A stretch of 64,000 nt of DNA from contig CM055608.1 in NCBI GenBank assembly GCA_029379385.1, positions 32,471,048 to 32,535,047 on the forward strand, written 5' to 3'. The DNA is from Quillaja saponaria (Eukaryota; Streptophyta; Magnoliopsida; Fabales; Quillajaceae). Numbering within the stretch: the stretch's first letter is position 1; each line of letters opens with the position of its first letter. The position numbers and the translations under genes were made by a program. The notes under the pieces are model-generated. The model saw only the letters and a program-made list of their open reading frames with translations, was not told the DNA's origin and ran no database searches. Below, in pieces: positions 38,052 to 51,051 of this stretch.

Positions 38052-41000
38052 CATCTATATTCCTCCGGCAAATGGTACCCAGACATTACCATTTTGTCTG
38101 CAAACATCTTGCCAGTCTTGGGCATGACATGCCAGTGCAATGTCAGATTAAATTCTTTACTGCGTAGATTGCTTCCCTGAACATATTAATATTTGAGAAA
38201 GGAAAGCAAGAATGATTAGTCAATTGATGACAAGAAGAAAAACTATGACAATCTCAGAGGCTGCATACCTGATCAATGAAGCGGTATTTGTTTGAAGTAT
38301 GAATCCAAAACTTTGAATGCTCTTTAGAAGGAATAATACCATCCCACAAGGATATCTGCAAAAATAGAAATTCAGAATTTGAGCAACATTACATGTATTA
38401 AAAATCTGTTTCATATAACTTCAAAAAGAGATGCATTAAGATAGGCAATAATATAGCTACCTGAGTGACAGGAAACATATAGACAAACTCTTGTATACTC
38501 TCATAGTTCCCCCAAGAAGTTGCAAAATCAAGATAAATTAACCCATAGCTTATACCACCTTTTATTTATTTTTCCTTACTACTAAGAAAAGACACCATAA
38601 CTAATTATAATTACAACTTGATACTTCAGAATGAAAATGCGGTTATATTCACCAAACTTTACCTGATTCAAAGAATTCTTTGGGGTTTCATACTCAGCAG
38701 CTAAAAATACAAAAACCTGCCAGCAATGATGATAGAGGAGAAAATAAATAGCAAAAACAATTCCAATCTTAAATAATTCCATAGAAAAGTGACCAGAAAT
38801 AGGATGCCCCTTCATTATATATAAGCGTCCTAAATGCACTAGATTTACAGGATTTCATGAAAAAAAGTAGACACCACTCGCCTGACATGGCAATCAACAG
38901 AAAACATTTCTCAGTAAATAAAACAAACTACTGACATAAATAGTTTAGGCACCAAAAACAGTACATCCCAATATCTCATATATGAAGCACTGCTATGCCA
39001 AGGAATTACTTTATGCCTGGTATGCTCCTGATACGGACATAGCTCAAGTACAGCTAAATAAGTTGCAACATGTACCTCATAATTTATCTTAATTTCATTA
39101 TATGTTAATAACTTCCAGTACAGCTTGGGAAGCTCCAGTACTTCTAGGATACAGCTAATGTATGATGTTTCTAGCCTGGTTTCTGTCAATCTGGCCGATT
39201 CAGGCCAAACTTTGATCTTTGAGGCTTCACTCCCATAAGATTGGTAAGGTGGTTCTATGGATGTCAGACATAAAGACAGGGATGGAGGAAAAGGTTAAAG
39301 ACAGAGGCAGAGATGGGGGAAAATGAACAGAAAGAAGAGGAGCGACTCCTCCATGGCACCAAGGAGCCTGCCTCCAGCCTACATGTTCACCTTATATTCC
39401 TTTTTCTTTTTGAAATCTGATCGACTTTTATCATTCATTCGGTGCTGGTACTTGAAGTAACCTCTTTCTAATTTTATTTTCCTACTACTTCTAATTTAAA
39501 CTTGGTTTCATAACTAGGTTTCAACTTCCCGTTTTTTATTTTGTTGATTGATTTTCTTCCATATTTTTCTACTTCTTGTTTTCTTCTTGATATCTTACTG
39601 TAGTTTAAACATATCATTATTTTTCCATACAGAAGATGCTTCAATCAAATAAATAAATTTAAAATTACATAAGCAGTAAATTGTTTAATTAATCGTCATG
39701 TCAGCATACTCATATCCTCGATTATCTGAATTACATTTACAGTTATATTTGATCAAAACTAGTACTTCCTAAAGATCCCATCATCCCAACCCCCAGCATT
39801 AGAGTAATATACTTACATGAAGTATAATAATCATTAAGATTATTTCAAATCTTATGTCCAAATATAACCTTTGTACCAAATTGCTCCACTAAAGAAAACA
39901 TAAACTAAAAAGCATATGCTAATCAACACCAATTAAAACAAAGGGCATCAAGTCAAGAACCTGTTTTGTATTCCACGTAAACAGAGACTGTAAATCTGCT
40001 GATATATTCAATGTCATGCTGACCTGCACAGATTGAAAAGCTCTTATCTTCATTTTGAACAAGCTAAATGGCATTTGAAATTCAAAAGCCATTATAGCCA
40101 AGTGTGGCTTAAGACATATAATTGATGGAGTGAAAAATTAAACGAATATGCATTTAACAGTTACCGATAGCCTGATACACAGGCAAGTGGGTGTAGCTCA
40201 GAAATTTATCCTTAGATTTATATTCACAATTTAAATTGGGTCAAATATTAGTTATTCAAGGGACAAATGTAAGATACAGAGGAGCTTCCATCCAAACAAG
40301 AGTTTCTCGTTTTAATTGCACAAGAAAAGGTAATTTGCTATATGACTACCAAGGCAACCTTCCCAAAATTAAACTGCATTACCGTCTCCAGCACTCTAAC
40401 TCTATAAGTATATCAAAGGCCAGATATTATAACTCCCCAAGGACTACTAATAAATTTAGCTACTGAATAGAAACTATTGAAATCTTCCTAGTTCCTACAG
40501 TGTTGTTAACTTTCCGCCCACCCCCAAATCCAAGAAGGAGAAAAATAATCATGCCACTATGAAGGTTGGGGCACCTCAAGACATCGTCTTCTGGATTTAA
40601 ATGCAGGAACCTTGGTCATGGGAAAGCTAACACAAAAAGTATATCAGCAGTATAATGGATATTTTATGCTAAATCAAGGCCAATTCGGCTTGAAAGTACC
40701 ATATAGGTCCACATAATTTTCATTATTAAGGAAAGTACTGCTTGCGGTGGTTTGGACATATCCAATGTAGGCAAGTGGATAAGAATTACACGAGGAGAAA
40801 TTCTTGAGACGGATATGATTGCTTTGGGTGTTGGATGGATGCGAATGGAGAAAAATGATTTATATATCTGACCCCAACTAATTTTGGATTTAAGACATAG
40901 TTGAGTTGAAAATGAATTTCATCATCGGGAAGCTAAATGACCGGAAATTTAAAAGCTCCATTGGCAAAATGGACAATGTCCCAAACGTTATGATAGCAGA

Positions 41001-41827
41001 TCTTCACTATGGCAATATAATCAGTTAATAGATGGATTAATAAGATTATGGAATACCTCTGCAACTACTCAAATACTGTAAAGGATGTGATAATTTGCTA
41101 GCAATCCAACATATACAATCATCCAGGCACGGATTGAATCTATCAAATGTACTGTCTGCTTTAAATCATATAAACCGCGTAGTGATTAATCAAAGAAATA
41201 GACAACTGATCCCAATCACCACCTGCTCAGTGCTCACATAATACCATAGTAGTACAGTGTAATCTATAACAGCGTAAAGCGTGAAAGCTACAATCTTTGC
41301 GTCAATCTTATAAATACATAGTTATAAACCGAACACTGAATTAAACTACATCAAAAAACAGCAGAAAACCTTATATAAAAAAAATAAAAATACTTCTATA
41401 CATATCAAACGAAATTCAATAATAAAGCTGAAAATAGTCGTGCACAGAGCGAATATAAGCACAACCTAAAGGACCCTTTTTCCAATACAGCTTTTTCCTA
41501 CCAAAATTTTCAAATAAAAAACAGTATAAAGAGTCACCTCATCGTTCCCGTTTGGCTGCTTCTGAAACCAGTTAATATTCAACACCTAAAACCCAAAATT
41601 ATACATATAAATAAAATATGTCAAATCGCACTGGCTAAACGGAACCCAAAACAAATAAAATTCAAAGATTCACAGATCTATGAATATAGAACAATACAGA
41701 CCAGAACCTCCGCAGAGGGAGTTGGGGAGTTGAGATTGTCAGAGAGGGAGGCCATGGCGCACATAAGGGCCAGGATGGTGATGGCAAAAGTTAGCAAAGC
41801 ATTGGCTCTATAACCGAACGAATGCAT
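38051..41827 (-). CDS. Signal peptidase complex subunit 3 (SPC22/SPCS3)
   Basis: Accessory subunit of the ER signal peptidase, needed for cleaving signal peptides. Exons from high to low: 41827-41702, 41585-41538, 40023-39961, 38716-38663, 38355-38269, 38176-38051, all phase 0; the product has 167 residues, the size I recall for the Arabidopsis protein. The start [20 protein letters not shown] is the short cytosolic tip and single membrane anchor. The lumenal domain carries [17 protein letters not shown], then LTWNTKQ-like [53 protein letters not shown] and a conserved NLT/NIS glycosylation context. Every intron falls at a codon boundary. The second intron (1.5 kb) contains a retroelement remnant. 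Arabidopsis counterparts are At5g27430 and At3g05230 (from memory). Confidence 0.95.
40740..40915 (+). mobile_element. LINE-type retroelement 3' remnant in SPCS3 intron 2
   Basis: Plus-strand translation of the start reads LRWFGHIQ, the block that ends many plant LINE reverse-transcriptase ORFs. It is followed by degenerate sequence with a [15 protein letters not shown] stretch and by CCCCAACTAATTTTGGAT...TAGTTGAGTTG, a 3' end common in plant LINE copies. Heavily decayed and antisense to the host gene. Confidence 0.5.
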
Positions 41828-44634
41828 TTTCTGCTGCTTCTGCTAATGCCCTTTACCTGAATACGAAAGAGAATGGGGATTCTGCTCGGGAAAGGGGTTT
41901 TTGCAAAGACAACACGATGATTAGACTGGAAGTAACGAAGTAAGTAGCGGAGGACGGAGGTTACTTTCATTCACTCTTTCTTGCTCATTGGACCGGACAC
42001 GTAGGTGGGCCCACTGTATTGTGGTCAGCTGCTGACGTGGCTCTTGGGACTTAATATTTCAATTTTTAGATGCTAATTTCATTTTCTTTCTGTATATTCT
42101 TCTTTATATTAATAAAAATATAAAATGGACTAAGTAAATAACAAATAACAAAGAGATGTCGTATTAATAATGGAATCTCTAGTGTTAATTTTTTTTATGC
42201 ATACATAAAAAAATTAATAATTAATAAAAATTTATTGAACGGATATCTAAATAATACTTGTTAAATTTATATAAGTAAAAAGTTTATAATATTTAGTATT
42301 ATAGTTGATCATGATTTCAGTATTATTTATTGTATAAATTATTACTCGTAAATTTTTTTAATTTTAATAACTATATTTATTGTACCTTAACAAATACTTT
42401 TTAGATATTTGTTTAAAAAACTCAATTAATAATAATGAATAGTATTAATTTTATATCAACTTTTTATTGTTTTGTGAGAAATTTAGATAGTATTCAGGCT
42501 TTAGGTGATGAAGTTCTTAAAGAAAAAGTGATTTTAATCATTTAACAAATATAGTTTTATAACAAAGGAGCTACGTGAAATTAATTATTTTTTATGTGTA
42601 AAATATGTATATAAATCTTATAATTATAAAGCAAATCGTGTGTCATCCTCATGTGTAAATGTAATTTTTCATCTTACCTAACTACTTTTTAGATAATGAT
42701 AATGACATAATTCAGTATTTCATGCTGAAAAAAATTGTTGAATTTCTGGTCTCACTTTCACAGTACAAACTCTTTGTCTAGAGATTTGAGTGCCCTTGTT
42801 GATGCTAGTCACTTGAAGATTTGTAGCACTATCTTTTTGGACTGGTAATTAAAACAAGCTGCAGATTTGGTTTGTGTGTGGCTTGGGACGATTTGATATG
42901 TAAACAAACAAAGAGCAAGAAAGAATCATGAGGAGCAAATGGTGGATTGAATTCCTATTGATGGGGTAGTCTATTAATCTTGATAACAGATTTTGGTTTC
43001 AACTTTGAAGGGTTAGGGAGCAAAGCTTCTACTTTTATAAGATTTGGAAAGTGGTTAAGGTATAATAAATATAAATATATTTATAAAATATATATTGATA
43101 AAACTTTAATAATTTACTAATTACATAACAATAAAATTATTATCAATTTTTTAATAAATAAACAAAATAGTGTGATTCAAGTACATGCTTGAGCTCAGTG
43201 TTTTATGTCACGGTTCGAGTTTGTAGAATAATATTTATAAATGTGATAGGTAAGGGTGAAAAAAAAAAGAAATGTTAATGACAGTTTGCTGTGGCAATAA
43301 ATACATTTATTAGAATTTATTGGGCCTTCCAAAGCCTCGTACTCAGAAACAGGATCCGAACCAATAAAATGGACGGCCAGTTTCTATTAAATTACGATCC
43401 TCTATAGTCTTCTTCTATGAGGTTATAATCGAAGTTGTTTTTGTCATTTGCTACAAACTGGCAATCGAAAAAGCTCAGTTTTTTTCAAGTAAGTCTTCTT
43501 GCACCCTTAGCCTCATCATTCCGACCAATTCTTTGATCCGCTATAATTTGTGCTTCTTTGTTACCTTTGAAATTGTGAGCTTGATTGGGTGCAATGTCTA
43601 TATGGTGTTTGATTGTTTGCCTAAACTAATAATATTGGGTAAGAAAGATGAATGGTTGTCCATGCGCTTCTTGTTTACTTAGACTTTTCATTTTATTTTA
43701 TTTATTCTGGGAAGATGATTTTCATTTCTAGGCAGCATAAATTCATGTAGAGAAATGTAGTTACTGGTAACGAGAATTCAATGGAATTTAGTTTTTATTG
43801 GTCCTATATATGGAAGAGAAAGCTTCCATCTAAGTCCTAAACTTGAATGAAAGCACAAAAACTACACGATGCCTTAGCAAACTAACACCAAAACAGCCAA
43901 ACACAAAGTACAGTGTTTTTTCTGTTACGTTCATCTATGGGGATTATTTTTGGATGATATTTTAAAGGGTGCGAATGCCCGTGAGCTGCCACCCTGGCCC
44001 TTCTTTTGCTTTCCCTGTCTGCTTTCAGTTGGAAATGTTAAGGGTCTTATTTTTCTTCGTCAGTTCTATTACTTAAACTTTGTAGTCTTCTCATTCTCAA
44101 ATAACTATATTGTGTTTCCAGTAGAAAGCATAATGCTAAGTGAAATAATCTCATTTTATCCTAATGTTTCTAAGATACCGTTCTTTTAGAATTCAATGCG
44201 ACAAGCAAGAAACTTGTCATTTCATTAGAGAACCTAGATTCCACTCAAGCTACAAATGTTGTGGGATTTTCTGAAAAAATGAAAGCAATGTACTATTGGT
44301 GCCAATTTTCTGAAGTGGATAAAAATTCAATTGCAAGATATCTGGAGGCCGTAGCACGAGAAGAAAAAGGTTGAAAACTCTTATATTTTTCCAGTACAGG
44401 GATGGGTGCTATCATTAATTTTTTTTCTTTTTTTGTTTCTTCCCCTCTTCAATTTGACACTGATTGATTTGTGTTACCTGATTTCTTAAGTTAGGTTAAT
44501 ATCATCTTTCCCATTTCTATTTTTATCTTAAAAATTTATTTCTGCTAGTGTTTGAAGATGAAGTCAATTGCTTCTCGTGATGATGGAACTGATGGTCTTT
44601 ATTCTGCATTTTGGTGAAGTAGCTAGCAGTCTAG
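41828..44634. other. Intergenic: divergent SPCS3 and ALG13 upstream regions
   Basis: 2.8 kb. The SPCS3 promoter side (41828-42060) has GGTGGGCCCAC near 42005 and TGACGTGG near 42034. The middle, 42060-43300, is very AT-rich with no gene. TTGGGCC at about 43319 and the sequence to 44634 are the likely ALG13 promoter and 5' untranslated region, which may contain an intron. An open frame at 43950-44189 has no recognisable protein. Confidence 0.5.
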
Positions 44635-47147
44635 ATGGGAGATAATGGGGCCAATACCAAGTTTCGAAGAGTGGCTTTTGTAACAGTGGGGACAACTTGC
44701 TTTGATGCTCTTGTTAGAGCGGTGGACTCACAAACTGTTAAACAAGAGTTGTTCACAAAAGGATACACCCACCTTCTCATCCAAATGGGTCGCGGATTAT
44801 ATATTCCTACGAAGGTACTTAAAGAGTCTGTTTAGAAGTTTTTTTTTTCCTTCACCGTGGTGTTTAGTTGCACTCTGTTTTTTATCTAATGTCTTGACCT
44901 AAGAAAAAAGTCAACTATTACCTTTATGGTTGAACAAATAGTCAATTTATCAAGCTATTTTAACTTCAAACTTAAATAAACAAGTGATGCCACCATCTAT
45001 AAGATTTGGGAAGTTTTAATGGAGAAACTTTATTGGTGATTAATTAAAGGAGAAAAAAACTCAAATCAAAATTTTGTAAAACTTGGATCATTAATCCCAG
45101 AATAGTTATGATGCAGAACTTAAGGCAGAGAAATTCCCGGAGCAATAAAACAGAAGCAAGAAGAAGAAAAAAGTAATTCGTAGGCTTAGGCTTTAGTATT
45201 TTCTATTCAATAGAAATTACCACTTTAGTATTTTATTAAGAGTTAGTATTTTATTAGAAGTTACATTTTTTTTAATATTTTCTATTAATTATAAGTTACC
45301 TTTTTTTAGGAGTTACATTTTTTCTAATATTTCCTATTAATTAGGAGTTACTCTTTTATTAGGAATCTTTGCTTGTTGAGCAAATATCCTTAGTCTTTTA
45401 GGATTTTCCCTAGTCTTTTATAAAAGACAGGCTTTGCTAGTTTGTAAGAGACAGTTTTTATCATAAAAGTTTGTACCTAAGGGTGTTTTGATATTTTGCT
45501 GGTGGATTCCAGTTTATTCCTTAAAGATTTAGTCTTGTGCTAATCTTTTCTAAGCTTAATTTTATGCTAGCTTAGGTTCTTCCATAATTCTGCTGTGTCA
45601 AGTTACTTATCTTTAAAAACAGTTGGATTTGTATACTTGAGTAGGACCATAGAAAACAAAAGGTTATTGGAGTGGGAAAATTTTGCAGATCTACAGCGCA
45701 ATGTTCATATTTCCCTCTTGTTCCAAAACTCAAGCTTGAAGTTCAATAAATCTGGAAATGTGCATATGAAAGGAAAAAAGCAAAAGGGACTGTGTATAAA
45801 GTGACTGAACATATGAGGGAAACTATATGTAAAGATTGGCTACATTAACTAATTACTTTTTCTTATCACAAAAGAAGAAAGAAGAAAAAATTTATATTTT
45901 GACTTCTAGACAAATTTAGTAAGCATGAAAGCTGTTCTATTGGAGTTTCTACAGCGCTTTTAGCTGAATAAAATGATTATTTTTTGGGTCAGTTGCATCT
46001 GCTAACTTTTGTACTTGTTCTTTCCAATCATTGATATTTTCATATTTTGAGTTATTGATGATTTTGGCTTATACTTTGGGAGATACTTTCCAGTCTCAGT
46101 GGCTGTTACTTCCTTCTTTCTTTATGTATTGTTTTTTTTTTTTTTCTTGTTGAACTATAATATAGTCTGAAGGAGGAGATGGTTCCTTGGCTGTAGACTA
46201 CTTTACTTTTTCATCATCAATCGCAGACCACCTTAGATCAGCATCTCTTGTGATCAGTCATGCAGGTCTGCTGTTTGTAGCATTTCTCTCTCTTTTCCTT
46301 ATTCCCTTTCTGTTCATATTTAATTATGTAGTGCTTTTGTAATCCGAGAAATGATAGATGAATCATATGGCATATCTTTATTATCTATATCTTCTTTCAT
46401 AATCATTTTACATAATTGTTACTGAAATGGTTTTGATTCTTCTCTTGACTTTGATCGATTTATCTAGCTTTTGATTCTTGGTTGTGGATTCTCTCTATAC
46501 TGCATAGGTCTTATGTTCATCTGTAAGCTTAATTACTCCTAATCTTCATTAAAGATGTGAAAGTTTCATAAGTAAGGAAGCTAGTGTGCTATCAGTTGCT
46601 TTTGATTAAGTTGATGGGTTTTTGGATTTGGCTTGCAGGGAGGGGAGTTGTATTAGAAGTTAGATGATTGTATTTCACTTCGCCACCTCCCTTCCTGTCT
46701 TTGGCTGTCTTATAATTCTTGTGGAAAAGAAAGTAACATGTAAGCAACACTTGAATTTGTGATAATCCATATGAGTACTAAAAGAGAAAGCAAGAGAAAA
46801 ATAAAAAGGCCAATTATCTCGGCGCAACTTTTATGTTTTCTGCATGCTTGATATTACTGTGAGTGCCGTAATAGTTTGACTGTGAAGCAGGGTCTGGTAG
46901 CATATTTGAGACATTGCAGCTTGGTAAACCTTTAATTGTGGTTGTAAATGAAGATTTGATGGACAATCATCAGAGTGAGCTTGCCGAAGAACTAGCAGAG
47001 AGTAAGCATTTGTATTATGCACGTCCTCAAACACTTAATCAGACTGTAGCAGATATGGATTTAAAGTCTCTCGTTCCATACTCTCCGGGTGATGCCACGC
47101 CAGTGGCCAAGATTATAAACAGATTTCTTAGTTTTCCTGATGATTGA
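44635..47147 (+). CDS. UDP-GlcNAc transferase subunit ALG13
   Basis: Catalytic partner that binds membrane ALG14 on the cytosolic ER face and adds the second GlcNAc to the dolichol-linked N-glycan precursor. Exons 44635-44814, 46166-46265 and 46891-47147 join to 178 residues, a normal single-domain ALG13. The N-terminal FVTVGTTCFDALV is the glycosyltransferase-28 entry motif; SHAGSGSIFETL (about 91-102) and GKPLIVVVNEDLMDNHQSEL (about 105-124) are the UDP-GlcNAc binding region. There is no extra OTU or tudor domain as in animal long forms. Intron 1 (1.35 kb) may carry an LTR fragment. The second exon begins SEGGDGSLAVDYFTF, typical of plant copies. The Arabidopsis counterpart is At4g16710 (from memory), which is not in the neighbouring conserved block. 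Confidence 0.93.
45170..45600 (+). mobile_element. Possible LTR fragment in ALG13 intron 1
   Basis: Degenerate repeats of TTATTAGGAGTTAC / CTATTAATTAGGAGTTAC at 45190-45370 lead into a TATA-like TTTATAAAAGACAGGC (about 45417-45432). A tail ends with TTCCATAATTCTGCTGTGTCA near 45600. This order (AT-rich U3, TATA, short R/U5 ending like a plant copia LTR) suggests a solo or broken LTR. No primer-binding site, coding part or target duplication was found. Confidence 0.3.
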
Positions 47148-48536
47148 TAAAAATGAGAAGATTAATTTTCTAAAATTATTCCACTGAAAATTATGTGTAA
47201 AACTGAGTGATATTTCTTTACAAGAGAAAAGCTTCATTCTGGGGGCACATTTTGATGCCGACAGTTATTATAGAATTTGCAATTTTCTATATGATAATTT
47301 TGTTAAACGTATTATTACCAAAAAAAAAAACAAAAAACTGAGAGATGTGGAATGAGCTCTTTATGGGAAATGCTCGACTTCCTAACTGGTGCTGCTGCTA
47401 GGTTCATATCCAAGAACGCCGAGCTGCTGATGGCAATAGGCACATCAAGGATTTCTTGATGGTCATACTGAAGCACCATAACAGGAAACACGTGAATGCT
47501 TGCTTGATTAGCCGACTGGTGTTACCTGTATCAATGCAAACTGGAGTTATTACGACTAGGTCGGTAATGATTACAAATGCATTTCAGAATTGATTGGGGC
47601 AACATATTTGAAAGTGAAGCTTTAACGTGATTCAGCTTATCATGCGTCCTGCTATAAGATTGGACCTGGCCATTGTTGTAACGGCCACATGACTCATGTG
47701 ACTTACAGGTGGGCATCTTGCAGAAGGAAGGGGCTTAATTATCGTGGGTCAAGCAGTGAGGCGAAAGACAATGCCCTGTTCATTCAGATAGTGAAATTTC
47801 TGTACTTTAGGGGTAAAGGGATAGTGATTTTCTCTCGTGCCAGTAGGCAGGAGTCACCTTGTTTTCCTGATTTATATGCAGCCATTGATTCTTTGGTTTT
47901 CTATGGAGAGTAGTTGGGGTCTGCATGGGATGGTTCCTTTTTCTTTTTCATCTTTACCCCTCCTAATTAAGTATCGAGTTTTAGAATAGTTGTAGTATAG
48001 TTTATAGACAAGTAAACTGCATTATCTCTAAGAACTCGTTCTACTCCTATCTTCAGACAAAAAAATTTAAATTATGGAGTTGCATCTTAATTAAGTTGAA
48101 AATCTGAAATGTTTTGGGGGTAACAAATACTACTTAGCTCGATGGTCAAAGCAATGGGATAAACATGATACTTCACTTTTTGCCCCTGCAGATTGCCCAT
48201 GATTAGAACATAATTAGTTGGAAGAACTTGGCTGTGGATGTGAATTTGTGCAAAAGCTTCCAAGTTTTTCTGCCAGAGACAAAGACAATTCGTTAGAAAA
48301 ATACAAAAGAAGGGACGCATGTAGTACACAAAACAACTTGATTATATCGAGAAGAGAGATAGAGAGGGGGAGAGAGGCTGAGGCTGACCTCCTAGGAAGG
48401 GAAACTCAAACCTTCCCCAATAAAATTTGCTGTTGCAGCTCATTTATTTCCAAACCCATCTTTCTAATCTCTCTCTACCATTACTATATCTAGTATTTTT
48501 TTTTTCTCTGCTATTGCTACATTGTTCTTTGTGGTC
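47148..48536. other. Intergenic between ALG13 and kinase; unassigned open segments
   Basis: ALG13 3' flank, then a less AT-rich stretch at 47340-47920. On the minus strand 47513-47318 is open for about 65 codons (for example QYDHQEILDVPIAISSSAFL) and on the plus strand 47689-47913 is open for 74 codons; I recognise neither. The GA-rich stretch 48340-48390 is probably kinase 5' untranslated region. Confidence 0.4.
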
Positions 48537-51051
48537 ATGGAGTTCAACACTTCTATTGTAACTGCAAGGCCACCTGGTCCAGCTCCAAGGAACCATTCTT
48601 ACAAACAGCATTACTCAGAGTTAGAAACCCACAACCATCATCATATGCATGGTCATTTCCCCTCCAAGACCATCGTCACAATCATCTCATCTTTCATCTC
48701 AATCATGGTCCTGTTGGTTGTGTTTATCATCATATTCATACTGCGGCGACTTAAATTCGCCAAGAAGAATGGAAATTGGAAAGACAGCAGTAGCCTCAAC
48801 AATACAAGTAGCAGGTTCATTGCTCCTACTCCATCAAACATCAATCCTAGCCCAGGTAACATTTACTACATATGACCAAGCAGCATCATAGTTTTATTGT
48901 ATTTATTAACCAAACATTACCTTTAATTTGTCCGAGCGTCAATTCTCTGAGATTGTCTGTTGTCCTGCCATTTGAATACTGATACTGGTATGTTTGAAAA
49001 ATTGCAGATGTGAAGGATAGGTGTCTTTATGGAGGGAATTTGTGCAGGACACCACTAGACCCTAAATTAAGAGGACTCCAAGTGTTCACGTACAAGGAGC
49101 TTGAGGTAGCCACAGATAAATTTAGTGAAGAGAATGTGATAGGGAATGGAGGGTTTGGAGTGGTGTACAGAGGGGTCCTGAGTGATGGGACTGTGGCAGC
49201 AATTAAGATGCTGAGAAGGGAGGGTAAGCAGGGGGAGCGTGCTTTCAGAATTGAGGTTAGTGACTTCATTTATTGCTTTTTGTACCTATTTGCTATCCTT
49301 CCTTCTCCTCCTAGATATTTGTCTCTTTTATGTCTTCCTCATCCAACCCATCCCCCAAAAGAAATGAAGAGTTACACTTATATCCATGAAATTTTCTTTT
49401 CTTCTTTATAATTAAAGAAACAATTTCTTAAAGGCTCACTGAAGGAATGCTCTTTCTATCTGACAATTTTATACCCAAGTAACTTGCTTATTATACGACG
49501 CATAGATGTGTTACTTCTGTTTAGGATATTCTGGGGTTAAGATTTGGACCCAAGGAAAATGGAATGCTATGTACACCTATCTTGTAGCTCTATGTCCATT
49601 TGCCAACTCTATTTAACCTTGCACATGGGCGTAGGACTAGGTGACAATTTTCTTCTTGTTTATTGCAGGTTGATCTACAAAGTCGCTTGCAATCACCTTA
49701 CTTAGTTAAGTTGCTTGGTTACTGTGCTGACCAACACCATAGGCTCCTGATATTTGAACTCATGCCCAATGGTAACCTTCAACGCCATCTCCAATCTCCT
49801 CACAATAAAAGTCCACCATTGAATTGGTGGACCAGGTTGAGGATAGCCCTTGATTGTGCCCGGGCCATTGAGTTCCTCCACGAGCAGGCGATCCCACCTG
49901 TTATCCACCGTGATTTCAAGTGCACCAATGTTCTATTGGATCAAAAATTTCGTGCCAAGGTGTCTGATTTTGGATTGGCCAAAATGGGATCGGAGAAAAT
50001 CGATGGCCAGATTTCTACAAGTGTGTTGGGGACCACTGGATATCTTGCACCAGAGTGAGTGCCCCATCATTTATTATGCACCTTTCATTTTCTTCTACAG
50101 ACCCGAAACTTAAGTAGCAATGTTGAAGACGCATTCACATGGACATACCGATGTCCCTATCAAGCAGGCTGTCATTTTTGTTGATGGCTGTTTTAGCCTT
50201 TGTGAAGCATACTCGTCATTCTTAGAACAGTTATAGTTTCATTAGTGGCTGTCATTTTTCTTTTCCAAGATATATTTTGTTTTATAACTATGTGAAATTC
50301 ATGAATTTGTAATAATGTAGGTATGCCTCCACTGGGAAGCTTACAACAAAGTCAGATGTTTACAGCTACGGGGTGGTTCTTCTGGAGCTGCTAACAGGCC
50401 GTGTACCAGTTGACTCCAGGCGCCCCGCAGGAGAACATGTTCTTGTCTCTTGGGTTAGTGAATTGAACTCTTCAAATCCCCTCTAGAAAAGATTTCTAGC
50501 CAAACAAAATTGCATTAATCTATGTAATAATCTAAACTAAAAACAAACAGCAAAACAGTGGTACTAACCTCACATTCACAATATGGTCTCTGTGGCTCTA
50601 TAAATAATATGATGGAGCTAGCACACCAATTTTGATCAAGCATTCTGGCTATGAGTTCTGCGTGTTATTTTTCTTTTTCTTGTTGGTCATCAGGCGCTTC
50701 CAAGGCTAACTAACAGAGAGAAAGTAGTGGAAATGGTTGACCCAGTTCTACAAGGACAGTACTCAAAGAAGGATCTAATTCAGGTTAGCAAGGCTACCTA
50801 TAATCATTATTATGACCATTATGGAAAAATTCTCACTGATGCTAAAATTCAATTAACTACCTTTCTGTCTACTACTATGTTTGGTTCTACAGATAGCTGC
50901 CATTGCTGCCATGTGTGTACAACCAGAAGCAGATTACCGTCCTCTAATGACGGATGTTGTACAATCATTAATACCTTTGGTTAAGAACCCTTCTATTAGT
51001 TCCTCTAATTCTCTTAGATTTCAGAATCAAACAGCAAGTCCCAAGTATTAG
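48537..51051 (+). CDS. Membrane-anchored Ser/Thr protein kinase, RLCK/PBS1-like kinase domain
   Basis: Probable signalling kinase at the plasma membrane. Exons 48537-48855, 49008-49255, 49669-50054, 50321-50453, 50694-50783 and 50893-51051 join to 444 residues; 48537 is the first in-frame ATG. Residues 1-43 are polar with Pro and a His cluster (HNHHHMHGH), followed by one membrane helix (about 45-69) and a basic stop-transfer stretch. There is no signal peptide or extracellular receptor domain. The kinase domain (about 142-418) has the loop [12 protein letters not shown], Lys173 in [14 protein letters not shown] (catalytic loop, 269-276), DFG (289-291) and [13 protein letters not shown]. All catalytic residues are present, so it should be active. 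HRDFK instead of HRDLK with Cys next to it is shared by PBS1-like kinases. Its ligand partner is unknown. Confidence 0.87.

Noticed and set aside
40189..40260. GGGTGTAGCTCA, which looks like the start of a tRNA
   Set aside because: No cloverleaf, T-arm consensus or matching acceptor stem follows.
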